47,258 bases of DNA from Carboxylicivirga marina. Lineage in GTDB: Bacteria > Bacteroidota > Bacteroidia > Bacteroidales > Marinilabiliaceae. Both the position numbers and the translations under genes were made by a program. This document shows, in pieces, positions 7,659-15,828 of this stretch (within the stretch, counting starts at the first letter, position 1; each line of letters opens with the position of its first letter). The notes under the pieces were generated by a model that saw nothing but the letters and a program-made list of their open reading frames with translations, was not told the DNA's origin and ran no database searches. The stretch spans positions 1 through 47,258 of the forward strand of contig NZ_JAENRR010000038.1 in assembly GCF_016612505.1 (NCBI RefSeq), read 5' to 3'.

Positions 7659-9020
7659 ATGAAATCAATAATTGCTATTGCCACCATTCTTTTAATGGCA
7701 ATCAACATGCAAGCTCAGGATTCACTGAAAATAGAATGGCAGGGACAAAAAAAGCAATGGCCTCTATTAGAGTGCATTACTTATGCTCATGAAAATAACA
7801 TAACGATTAAGCGCGAGGCTGTTAATACCGAATATCAGGAAAATATATTAAAACAGAGCAAATTAGACCGACTGCCTGATTTAAGTGCCAGCTCCAATGG
7901 CTCACTGAGTTTTGGGTATACCTGGGTTCAGCAAGAAGCGCAAAACGTAGACCAAAACATCCGTTCGCTTGGAATAAGCGCCAACAGTAATGTCAATGTT
8001 TTTAGTGGTTTATCCAACTCCAACAGAATAAAGCGCAATAAGGTTGACTTATTAGCTGCAATTGAGAACATGGAAAAAACTAAAAATGACATTGGGCTTT
8101 TAATAACAGGTCATTACCTACAAATTCTATTTAATAAAGAGTTGTTGAATGTTGCAAATGAACAATACGAAACCAGTAAATTGCAGGCCGATCGCACCAA
8201 GAAACTGGTTGATGCAGGCAGTCAGGCTATGGGTAGTTTTTTAGAGATAAAATCCCAGGCTGCTAAGGAAGCTTTAAATGTGACGCAACAAGAAAATGCC
8301 TTAGCTATGTCATTACTAGACTTAGCTCAATTACTTGATTTAGAACGCCCTATTGAATTTGACATTCAAACACCAGAACTTCCTGAATTAACAGCATTCA
8401 CACCTGAACCTCCTGCTGATATTTATTCTGTTGCATTAGAGATAATGCCAGAGATTAAAAGTGCCACATACAATACGGAGAGTAAGGAATATGATTTAAA
8501 AATTGCAAAAGGCAACTACTACCCAACCTTAGGAGTAGGTGCAGGTATATCAACCAATGCCAACTGGCTGGCCGATGACCCTTATGACTCAAACCGCCCC
8601 TTGGACGAACAGTTTAAGACTAACCAAAATACATACATTGGTGCCCGCTTAAGCATTCCAATCTTTAATCGTTTACAAACAAGAAACAACGTGGCAAATG
8701 CTAAACTTGGCTTAATGGATGCTCAATACCAGTTAAAGGCCGAAAAGCTAAGCTTACGCAAAAGCATTCAACAAGCTTATGCTGATGCTGTTGCAGCATA
8801 CAATAAATACCTTTCGAGTGAAGAAGCAGTTAGTTCATTTGCCGAATCATTCCGATATACCGAGAAGAAATTTAATGTAGGATTAGTAAACTCAGTTGAT
8901 TATAATGTTGCAAAAACTGATTTTACCAGAGCACAATCTGATCTTCTTCAATCAAAATATGAATATATTTTACGAACGAAGATCCTTGACTTCTACAAAG
9001 GCATTCCTATAAAACTTTAA
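7659..9020 (+). CDS. TolC-family outer membrane efflux protein
   Basis: The protein has 453 residues. The signal peptide ends near MQAQDS (about residue 20). The rest is the usual duplicated coiled-coil and beta-strand pattern of the outer membrane efflux protein family, with LECITYAHENNITIKRE in the first repeat, ISANSNVNVFSGLSNSNRIK in the first strand region, LSIPIFNRLQTRNNVANAK in the second and FRYTEKKFNVGLVNSVDYN late. It would form the outer-membrane duct for the ABC exporter and adaptor encoded upstream. A strong terminator follows. Confidence 0.93.
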   Translation: MKSIIAIATILLMAINMQAQDSLKIEWQGQKKQWPLLECITYAHENNITIKREAVNTEYQENILKQSKLDRLPDLSASSNGSLSFGYTWVQQEAQNVDQNIRSLGISANSNVNVFSGLSNSNRIKRNKVDLLAAIENMEKTKNDIGLLITGHYLQILFNKELLNVANEQYETSKLQADRTKKLVDAGSQAMGSFLEIKSQAAKEALNVTQQENALAMSLLDLAQLLDLERPIEFDIQTPELPELTAFTPEPPADIYSVALEIMPEIKSATYNTESKEYDLKIAKGNYYPTLGVGAGISTNANWLADDPYDSNRPLDEQFKTNQNTYIGARLSIPIFNRLQTRNNVANAKLGLMDAQYQLKAEKLSLRKSIQQAYADAVAAYNKYLSSEEAVSSFAESFRYTEKKFNVGLVNSVDYNVAKTDFTRAQSDLLQSKYEYILRTKILDFYKGIPIKL

Positions 9021-9057
9021 AATTTCATAATACCCTTTTTACCCTTTAATTATAGAG

Positions 9058-9089
9058 CCGGATATTGCAACTCAAATATCCGGTTTTTT
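9058..9089 (+). terminator. Rho-independent terminator after the TolC-like gene
   Basis: CCGGATAT (9058-9065) pairs perfectly with ATATCCGG (9076-9083), followed directly by six T. It separates the TolC-like gene from the second adaptor gene, which therefore probably has its own promoter. Confidence 0.85.
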
Positions 9090-9170
9090 AATGTTTACAA
9101 AACTTCTGCCTCTCACCTCATTCTCTAATCAACTTATTTCTTAAATTAGCCAATATAAAATACCGAATCT

Positions 9171-10442
9171 ATGAAGAAACCTGTTGTTATTGCCATCGTT
9201 GCAGTCATTGTTATTTTTGTTTTATTGGTAGTGGCTAAAGAACAAGGTTGGGTTGGCCAGGAATACCAAGAAAAGGTATTGGCTGAAAAAGCTCAACTCA
9301 GAACCATTACAGAAGCCATTACAGCCAACGGAAAAATCAAACCGATGGTTGAAGTAAAAATTAGCTCAGATGTTTCGGGCGAAATTCTAGACCTACTGAT
9401 ACAAGAAGGGCAAGAAGTTAAGCGTGGACAAATATTGGCACGCATCCAGCCAGATATCTATGAGCGAAACTACGAAAAAATGGAAGCCTCGGTAAAATCA
9501 GCCGAAGCTAACGTACAACAAGCGAGAGCCCAGTTACAGCAAAAAGAACTTAACTACAAACGCAATAAGCAACTATGGAACGATAAGACCATTTCTGAAT
9601 CTGACTTTGAACAGATAGAATCAGAATATGAAATTGCTCGTGCCAACTTGGCCTCAGCAGAAGCGGCATTACGAAATTCACGCGCATCATTAAAAGAAGC
9701 AAAGGATAATCTCAATCGTACTACCATATATGCACCTATGGATGGTACTATCTCGCGCCTCAACGTTGAAAAAGGTGAGCGCGTAGTAGGTACTGCTCAA
9801 TTTGAAGGAACAGAAATGATGACCTTAGCTAACCTGCACCAAATGGAGGTATTGGTTGATGTTAACGAAAACGACATTATCCGCGTAAGTCATTACGACA
9901 CCTGCTTAATTGAGGTTGATGCTTATTTAAAAAAGCAGTTTAAAGGTGTTGTTACACAAATTGCCAACTCGGCAAAAACGCAAGGTGCCAGTGCCGACCA
10001 AATTACAAACTTTGAAGTTCGTGTTTTAATTCTACCTGAATCGTATCAACATTTGATTGCCAAAGAAGCCAAAAACATTTATCCGTTTCGTCCGGGAATG
10101 TCTGCAACCGTTGACATTCAAACCAATACACGCTATAACACACTTACGGTTCCTATCCAATCTGTTACTACCAGACCTGACAGCATTCAATCCGATTCTA
10201 CAAAAATTGAGGTCGACAAAGATAAGCGCATTGAAGTAGTGTATATCGTGCAAGAAGGCAAAGCTATTCAAAAGAAAGTCGTTCCAGGCATTCAAAACAC
10301 TAAGTACATCGAAATATTGGAAGGCATTGCCGAAGAGGATGAAGTTATTAGCGGACCTTATTCAGCCATTTCTCGCAAATTAGAAAATGAAGCAGCAGTT
10401 CAGGTTGTAGATAAATTATTCGAGGAGAAAAAAGATTCATAA
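9171..10442 (+). CDS. Second periplasmic adaptor, HlyD/MacA family
   Basis: The protein has 423 residues: N-terminal anchor (VIAIVAVIVIFVLLVVAKEQ), first lipoyl half (VSGEILDLLIQEGQEVKRGQ), a long alpha-hairpin (about 100-185, many Glu/Ala/Gln), second lipoyl half (APMDGTISRLNVEKGERV) and a barrel with YPFRPGMSATVDIQT. The second lipoyl half and spacing resemble MacA-type adaptors. It follows a strong terminator, so the efflux cluster has two adaptors under separate control. It may serve the same ABC permeases or a transporter encoded elsewhere. Confidence 0.9.
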   Translation: MKKPVVIAIVAVIVIFVLLVVAKEQGWVGQEYQEKVLAEKAQLRTITEAITANGKIKPMVEVKISSDVSGEILDLLIQEGQEVKRGQILARIQPDIYERNYEKMEASVKSAEANVQQARAQLQQKELNYKRNKQLWNDKTISESDFEQIESEYEIARANLASAEAALRNSRASLKEAKDNLNRTTIYAPMDGTISRLNVEKGERVVGTAQFEGTEMMTLANLHQMEVLVDVNENDIIRVSHYDTCLIEVDAYLKKQFKGVVTQIANSAKTQGASADQITNFEVRVLILPESYQHLIAKEAKNIYPFRPGMSATVDIQTNTRYNTLTVPIQSVTTRPDSIQSDSTKIEVDKDKRIEVVYIVQEGKAIQKKVVPGIQNTKYIEILEGIAEEDEVISGPYSAISRKLENEAAVQVVDKLFEEKKDS

Positions 10443-10490
10443 GCATCAAACACCAGATTTTAGATAAAAGACAACATACAATCTTCTTTC

Positions 10491-10530
10491 AAAAGCTAAT
10501 AGACGATAAGCATCAGCTAATAGCTTTTTT
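10491..10530 (+). terminator. Probable terminator after the second adaptor gene
   Basis: AAAAGCTA (10491-10498) can pair with TAGCTTTT (10521-10528), and a T-run extends to 10530. The loop is long (22 nt) and the element holds a direct repeat of AGCTAATAG (10494-10502 and 10516-10524), so efficiency is uncertain. Confidence 0.55.
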
Positions 10531-10557
10531 AGTATTACTATCTTCGAAACAATTTAT

Positions 10558-10565
10558 TATTTTTG
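10558..10565 (+). promoter_or_regulatory. Possible minus 7 promoter element of tsaB
   Basis: TATTTTTG matches the Bacteroidota minus 7 form TAnnTTTG and lies 18 bp before the tsaB start codon. I see no good TTTG at the usual minus 33 distance. Confidence 0.4.
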
Positions 10566-10582
10566 CGCAATAATCTACTAAC

Positions 10583-11284
10583 ATGGCAAAGATATTAAGT
10601 ATAGAAACGTCTACCGGCGTATGTTCGGTAGCCTACAGTGAAAATGGAGAAGTTGTTGCTTCAAAAGAGTTGTACCAAATCAATTCGCATGCATCTAACT
10701 TAACTGTATTGATTGAGGAGTTGTTTGCTCAAAACAACACACCTGACATGAAAGATATTGATGCTGTAGCTGTAAGCAGTGGACCTGGCTCATACACAGG
10801 CCTTCGCATTGGTGTTTCTACGGCGAAAGGCATTTGTTACGCACTCAATAAGCCGGTGATTGCCATTGATTCGATGCACATTTTAACACAGCCTTTGGTA
10901 AATAAAGAATGGGAGAAGTCAGAACTGCCAACTGTGTTTTGTCCCTTAATGGATGCACGCCGCATGGAAGTATACACCGCTGTATTCGATAGTGACCTAA
11001 ATATAATTGAGGAAATATCAGCCAAAATTGTTGATGAAGAAACCTTCTTAAAGTGGCTTAGTGTGAATCGGGTTGTATTTTTTGGCAACGGTGCTGATAA
11101 GTGTAAAGAAGTCATTCAACACGAGAATGCTATTTTCGTAGATGACTGTCATCCACTTGCTAAAAACCTGGCACCTCTTGCTGAACAATATTTTGCTGAG
11201 GAAAAGTTTGAAGACGTAGCTTACTTTGAACCGTTTTATCTGAAGGATTTTGTGGCTACAACGCCGAAGAAAAAAGTATTGTAG
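10583..11284 (+). CDS. tsaB: tRNA threonylcarbamoyladenosine biosynthesis protein TsaB
   Basis: The protein has 233 residues, normal for TsaB. The N-terminus ILSIETSTGVCSVAY is the ASKHA nucleotide-fold phosphate 1 loop, and VAVSSGPGSYTGLRIGVSTA is the strongly conserved TsaB segment. The protein is a partner of TsaD and TsaE in making the universal t6A modification at position 37 of ANN-decoding tRNAs, acting in the cytoplasm. TsaB is usually essential. It appears to be transcribed alone or with the DUF3108 gene 79 bp downstream. Confidence 0.95.
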   Translation: MAKILSIETSTGVCSVAYSENGEVVASKELYQINSHASNLTVLIEELFAQNNTPDMKDIDAVAVSSGPGSYTGLRIGVSTAKGICYALNKPVIAIDSMHILTQPLVNKEWEKSELPTVFCPLMDARRMEVYTAVFDSDLNIIEEISAKIVDEETFLKWLSVNRVVFFGNGADKCKEVIQHENAIFVDDCHPLAKNLAPLAEQYFAEEKFEDVAYFEPFYLKDFVATTPKKKVL

Positions 11285-11363
11285 CAGATTTCATAAGTAA
11301 ACTCATGTATTTGTTTGTCATATAGAGGAAGTAATCATAACTTAATCTCTAAAACAAAGGCTT

Positions 11364-12173
11364 ATGAGAAAGCTTACGACAATACTAACTGCATTCTTTT
11401 TTTGTGCTAACCTACTGGCAGCACAAGAAGAGGAAAAAGACACTGTGTTTATTGCTCCTTACCCAACCACCAGTCACCAAGCCTATCAGGGTGGCGAACG
11501 CTTAGTGTTTAAACTTAATTATGGGATTGTAACAGGAGGTAAAGCGACATTAACTGTCAGTGATTCCATTTATAATAACACTCATATACACCATGTTGTT
11601 GGGCGCGGCGTAACAGTTGGCATAGCAGATGTATTATATAAGATACGTGATCGTTACGAAAGCTTCATCGACGTTGAAACCAACCAACCGGTAAAGGCTG
11701 TTCGCAGCATTCGTGAAGGACGTTATCGTTATTATAACGAAGTAGAATACAATCGTGATTCATCGCAGGTCATGTCCAAAAAATCAGGTGTCCACAATGT
11801 GCAGGAAGGCATATTAGATATCCTATCTGCCTTTTACTTTGCCCGCAACCATAAATTCAACGACAACCTGCAGGTTGGTGAAGTCATTGAATTTATGACC
11901 TATTTCTCTGATGAAAACTTTCCTTTGCGTATCCGATACCGAGGTACAGAAGTTATTAAAACCAATTTTGGAAAAGTAGTATGTTATAAGTTTTCTCCGG
12001 TAACTGAAGTGGGCCGGGCCTTCAAAACCGAAGATGACATGCATGTATGGATTACCAAGGATAAAAACCGCATTCCTATGCGCGTACGCTTTGACCTGGC
12101 AGTTGGCTCTTTCACTTGTAACCTCGAAGAGTTTAAAGGATTGAAACACCCGTTTAGCAGTGTTAAATTTTAA
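11364..12173 (+). CDS. Exported DUF3108 domain protein
   Basis: The protein has 269 residues with a signal peptide (LTTILTAFFFCANLLAAQ). The mature part has features of the DUF3108 family: GGERLVFKLNYGIVTGGKAT near the start, then VGRGVTVG, MTYFSDENFPLRIRYRG, and DDMHVWITKDKNRIPMRVRF near the end. The family is thought to be a periplasmic beta-rich fold; its function is not established. It lies between tsaB and efp and could be transcribed from the tsaB promoter. Confidence 0.85.
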   Translation: MRKLTTILTAFFFCANLLAAQEEEKDTVFIAPYPTTSHQAYQGGERLVFKLNYGIVTGGKATLTVSDSIYNNTHIHHVVGRGVTVGIADVLYKIRDRYESFIDVETNQPVKAVRSIREGRYRYYNEVEYNRDSSQVMSKKSGVHNVQEGILDILSAFYFARNHKFNDNLQVGEVIEFMTYFSDENFPLRIRYRGTEVIKTNFGKVVCYKFSPVTEVGRAFKTEDDMHVWITKDKNRIPMRVRFDLAVGSFTCNLEEFKGLKHPFSSVKF

Positions 12174-12213
12174 AACATGTTTTTTTTGCTTTTTGAGCTT
12201 TTAGTTAATACAA

Positions 12214-12244
12214 TTCGTTTTTTACACTAATTAGCTTATTTTTG
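12214..12244 (+). promoter_or_regulatory. Probable efp promoter (Bacteroidota type)
   Basis: TATTTTTG (12237-12244) fits the minus 7 form TAnnTTTG. TTCG (12214-12217) lies 19 bp upstream, within the usual spacing to the minus 33 element TTTG, with one mismatch. The efp start codon is 40 bp downstream of the minus 7 element. Confidence 0.55.
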
Positions 12245-12284
12245 CAGCGTTTTTTACGATAATAATAATCACAATTTCAATAGT

Positions 12285-12851
12285 ATGGCAACTACAGCTG
12301 ATTTTAGAAACGGGATGTGCATTGAGTACAATGGACAGTTATTTTTCATTGTACAGTTTCAACATGTGAAGCCCGGCAAAGGAGCTGCGTTTGTAAGAAC
12401 TAAACTTAAAAACGTATCAACTGGTAAGGTTATTGAAAATACATTTAATGCAGGTGTAAAAGTTAATGAAGCACGTGTAGAGCGTCGTCCACATCAATTT
12501 TTATATAAAGATGATATGGGCTATCACTTTATGAATGCTGAAACATTTGATCAGGTTCCTATCGAAGAAGGACTAATTGGTAATACAGCATTATTAAATG
12601 AAGGAATGGAAGTTGAAGTCGTTTACCATGCCGATACTGAAACTCCATTAATGGTTAATCTTCCTACTAACGTGGTGTTTGAAGTGACCTATACCGAACC
12701 AGGTGTTAGAGGTGATACATCTTCAACCAACTCATTAAAACCAGCTACCGTAACAACGGGTGCACAAATAATGGTTCCATTATTTATTAACGAAGGCGAT
12801 AAAATTAAAATTAACACGAGTGACAACTCATATGTTGAGCGTGTAAAATAA
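12285..12851 (+). CDS. efp: Translation elongation factor P
   Basis: The protein has 188 residues, the normal length. The N-terminal KOW-like domain has [17 protein letters not shown], with Lys32 at the tip of the loop that reaches the peptidyl-transferase centre and is the modification site in many EF-P proteins. Two OB domains follow, ending [16 protein letters not shown] relieves ribosome stalling at polyproline. No modification enzyme (EpmA/B or EarP) is encoded nearby. Confidence 0.97.
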   Translation: MATTADFRNGMCIEYNGQLFFIVQFQHVKPGKGAAFVRTKLKNVSTGKVIENTFNAGVKVNEARVERRPHQFLYKDDMGYHFMNAETFDQVPIEEGLIGNTALLNEGMEVEVVYHADTETPLMVNLPTNVVFEVTYTEPGVRGDTSSTNSLKPATVTTGAQIMVPLFINEGDKIKINTSDNSYVERVK

Positions 12852-12870
12852 TTTATATCACAATATTAAC

Positions 12871-12919
12871 CCCTGTTATAATCTTAATACTAAACAGTTA
12901 GTTAAGACATATAACAGGG
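12871..12919 (+). terminator. Hairpin after efp, possible terminator
   Basis: CCCTGTTATA (12871-12880) pairs perfectly with TATAACAGGG (12910-12919). The loop is 29 nt and the following sequence, TATTTTGTT, is only moderately T-rich. Confidence 0.5.
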
Positions 12920-13006
12920 TATTTTGTTGGTACCCCAAGGCATCTATAAGAAATACTGACTTTTGTAGGTTTTTTTTAATACCTTAGTTGGAAAGAGTTA
13001 TCTCCT

Positions 13007-14239
13007 ATGGTTACGCAATTAAAAAAGAAAAGACTTCGATTATATAAGGATAGATTAAATATTATCCTTGATATTGCGCAAACCATAAATGAAGATCATA
13101 GTATTGATGATCTACTCTCTGAATTTGAAATATTACTGCGTGAAGAGCTTGAAGTAGGGAAAGTACTTGTTTTTACTTATTCTAATGATATCTGGAAAAA
13201 CCTTTTGGTATCAGGTGTTACAGAGCAAGAAGCATCGGCAATTGATGTTGAAGAAGATTTGCTGCAATACGAAACGATTGAAAGCATTACCCTTTCGCAT
13301 CCACCAAATTTAAAAGGGTTTGATGCTGTTATTCCATTGTTTCATCGATATAAAGCAATTGGCTATGTATTAATTGGCGATATTGAAGAAGAGCAGCAAG
13401 GTATTAGCCCAACAATTAAACACTTAAAACTCATCCAAATTATTTCTAACCTGATAATTGTATTTGTTGAAAACAAACGCATGCAGCAGGAACTACTTGA
13501 ACAAAAAGCCATACAAAAAGAGATGGAATTGGCTTCGCGTATTCAAAACCAATTGGTGCCCAACAAGCACCAGTTACCTAAAACATCGAAGCTGGATATA
13601 CATACTTATTACGAGCCACACATGGGGGTTGGTGGCGATTATTACGATGTTTTTCAGCTATCGCGAAACACTATTGGCTTTTGCATTGCCGATGTATCAG
13701 GAAAGGGAATATCTGCTGCCATGCTAATGTCAAATTTTCAAGCAGTAATACGTTCGCTTTTTTCATACAGCTGTAACCTCAAAAAGCTGGTTCACCAATT
13801 GAATGCCCGCGTGAATGAAAGTGCCAATAATGAAAAGTTTATTACACTATTCATCGGACGCTATAACCTTATCACCAGGCGCTTGAGCTATGTGAACGCC
13901 GGACACCTGCCGCCATTATTATATGATGCGCGAAAACAGCACTTGGTTCACCTTGAAAATGGTTGTATTGGTTTGGGTATGCTTGATTTTATCCCATCCA
14001 TAGAAGTTGGAAAAGTACACATACCTAAAGGCTCTAAATTACTTGCATTTACTGATGGATTAGTCGAGTTAGATGATGGCCACCATGTAGAATCTGGTGC
14101 TGAAGAGGTAGAAGAGATAATGAATAACAACCATCCTTTAGAGCAAAACTTCCTGCGCTTAAGAACCATTATCGATCGCATCGAGAATGATGGCGCTGCC
14201 TTTGATGACATCTCACTCATCGGGCTTGAATTTAAATAA
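13007..14239 (+). CDS. GAF-like sensor with SpoIIE/PP2C-type serine phosphatase
   Basis: The protein has 410 residues. An N-terminal GAF-like region (about 15-155) is followed by a helical linker (about 156-190) and a SpoIIE-type PP2C domain (about 195-410). Phosphatase motifs with metal-binding Asp are clear: GVGGDYYDVF (about 207-216), IADVSGKGISAAM (227-239), YVNAGHLPPLLY, FTDGLVELDDG and a final FDDISLIGLEF. Such proteins usually control anti-sigma-factor antagonists in partner-switching pathways. No STAS protein or anti-sigma kinase gene is adjacent, so the substrate is unknown. A terminator follows. Confidence 0.92.
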   Translation: MVTQLKKKRLRLYKDRLNIILDIAQTINEDHSIDDLLSEFEILLREELEVGKVLVFTYSNDIWKNLLVSGVTEQEASAIDVEEDLLQYETIESITLSHPPNLKGFDAVIPLFHRYKAIGYVLIGDIEEEQQGISPTIKHLKLIQIISNLIIVFVENKRMQQELLEQKAIQKEMELASRIQNQLVPNKHQLPKTSKLDIHTYYEPHMGVGGDYYDVFQLSRNTIGFCIADVSGKGISAAMLMSNFQAVIRSLFSYSCNLKKLVHQLNARVNESANNEKFITLFIGRYNLITRRLSYVNAGHLPPLLYDARKQHLVHLENGCIGLGMLDFIPSIEVGKVHIPKGSKLLAFTDGLVELDDGHHVESGAEEVEEIMNNNHPLEQNFLRLRTIIDRIENDGAAFDDISLIGLEFK

Positions 14240-14243
14240 TAAA

Positions 14244-14267
14244 AAAGCAGACATCACTGCCTGCTTT
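14244..14267. terminator. Bidirectional terminator between SpoIIE-type gene and tyrS
   Basis: AAAGCAG (14244-14250) pairs with CTGCTTT (14261-14267). On the minus strand the stem is followed by six T (for tyrS); on the plus strand by TTTCTTC, weaker. The flanking genes converge, so it can serve both. Confidence 0.75.
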
Positions 14268-14290
14268 CTTCAAATATATCTTTTCTAATA

Positions 14291-15583
14291 TTATTGAGCA
14301 ATCACCAGGAAATAGTTTTTCTTGCCTTTTTGCACTAATAGATATTTATCATTCAATAATGCTGATGCATTTATACTTAGTTCAGCATCTGTCACCTTTT
14401 CTTTATTAATACTCATTCCACCACCTTTTATGGTACGGCGCAATTCACCTTTCGATGGAAATACAGAAGATTTCTCAGCCAATAGATCAACTACATTTAC
14501 ACCGGCTTGAAATAATGCTTTATCGACCGTAAACTGAGGCACTCCTTCGAAAACAGCCAATAAGGTCTGCTCATCAATTTTACGAAGGGCATCTGTTGTT
14601 GCTTTTCCAAATAAAATCTGTGAAGCTTCAACAGCTGAATCGTAGGCCTCACGACCATGCACCATAACGGTGACTTCTTCGGCTAAACGCTTCTGCATCG
14701 CACGCATATGTGGAGCTTCGGCTTGTTCTTTTGCCAATCCTGCCACTTCATCCTGCGTTAGCATTGTAAATATTTTAATGTATTTCTCAGCATCCGAATC
14801 AGAAGTATTCATCCAGAACTGGTAGAAGTGATACGGACTAGTTTTTTCAGGATCTAACCACACATTACCACTTTCTGTTTTTCCGAACTTACCACCGTCG
14901 GCTTTGGTGATCAATGGGCAGGTCATAGCAAAGGCTTCACCTCGCTCCTTACGACGTATCAATTCAGTACCAGTTGTGATGTTACCCCACTGGTCAGAAC
15001 CACCCATCTGTAATCTACAGTTCTTCTCTCGATACAAGTGTAAAAAGTCAAAACCCTGAACCAACTGGTAAGTAAACTCAGTAAACGACATACCAACGCG
15101 TGATTCTTCACCAAGGCGTTTCTTTACTGAATCTTTCGACATCATGTAGTTGACGGTAATGTGCTTACCAATATCTCGAATGAACTCAAGGAAGGAAAAA
15201 TCCTTCATCCAGTCATAGTTATTCACCAACTCGGCACCATTAGGCAAGGATGAATCAAAGTCAAGAAATAAAGCCAATTGATTTTTTAAACATTCCTGAT
15301 TATGACGCAATGAAGCTTCATCAAGCAAATTACGCTCCTGTGACTTTCCTGAAGGATCACCAATCATACCGGTTGCACCACCTACAAGCACCAATGGTTT
15401 ATGACCACAGGCCTGAAAATGCTTTAGCATCATTACCCCAACAAGGTGACCTATATGTAATGAATCTGCTGTTGGGTCAATACCCACATAAGCTGACGTC
15501 AGTTCTTTCTTTAATTGTTCTTCGGTACCGGGCATAACATCGTGAATCATGCCACGCCATCTTAGTTCTTCAACAAAATTCAT
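14291..15583 (-). CDS. tyrS: Tyrosyl-tRNA synthetase
   Basis: The protein has 430 residues, normal for bacterial TyrRS. The class I signature is SLHIGHL (HIGH-equivalent His43-His46), with [10 protein letters not shown] just before it and [14 protein letters not shown] after. [13 protein letters not shown] (about 193-205) forms part of the tyrosine site. The KMSKS-equivalent is KFGKT (232-236). An S4-like RNA-binding domain is at the C-terminus (about 360-430). The enzyme charges tRNA-Tyr in the cytoplasm. It is monocistronic and convergent with the phosphatase gene. Confidence 0.97.
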   Translation of the reverse strand: MNFVEELRWRGMIHDVMPGTEEQLKKELTSAYVGIDPTADSLHIGHLVGVMMLKHFQACGHKPLVLVGGATGMIGDPSGKSQERNLLDEASLRHNQECLKNQLALFLDFDSSLPNGAELVNNYDWMKDFSFLEFIRDIGKHITVNYMMSKDSVKKRLGEESRVGMSFTEFTYQLVQGFDFLHLYREKNCRLQMGGSDQWGNITTGTELIRRKERGEAFAMTCPLITKADGGKFGKTESGNVWLDPEKTSPYHFYQFWMNTSDSDAEKYIKIFTMLTQDEVAGLAKEQAEAPHMRAMQKRLAEEVTVMVHGREAYDSAVEASQILFGKATTDALRKIDEQTLLAVFEGVPQFTVDKALFQAGVNVVDLLAEKSSVFPSKGELRRTIKGGGMSINKEKVTDAELSINASALLNDKYLLVQKGKKNYFLVIAQ

Positions 15584-15644
15584 GCTTGTGCTTTTATTTA
15601 TTGTCGCTTACGACGCTATTATACATTTTTATTAATTGCAAACG

Positions 15645-15652
15645 CAAAGATA
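15645..15652 (-). promoter_or_regulatory. Possible minus 7 promoter element of tyrS
   Basis: On the minus strand TATCTTTG matches TAnnTTTG exactly, about 62 bp upstream of the tyrS start. No clear TTTG is seen 19-21 bp further upstream. Confidence 0.4.
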
Positions 15653-15828
15653 ATAAAAACCACATGCCTAGATACCTACTTTTTTAATGTAAATATTGCG
15701 AAACAACAGCAAAAACACACATCCGTTATCAATATGTTAATTTTAACAAGTGTTTAACCACTTATTTATTATTTTTTGAATATTTTTATTGCTCTTAATG
15801 AACACACTAACTAGATCTCCTTTATCCC

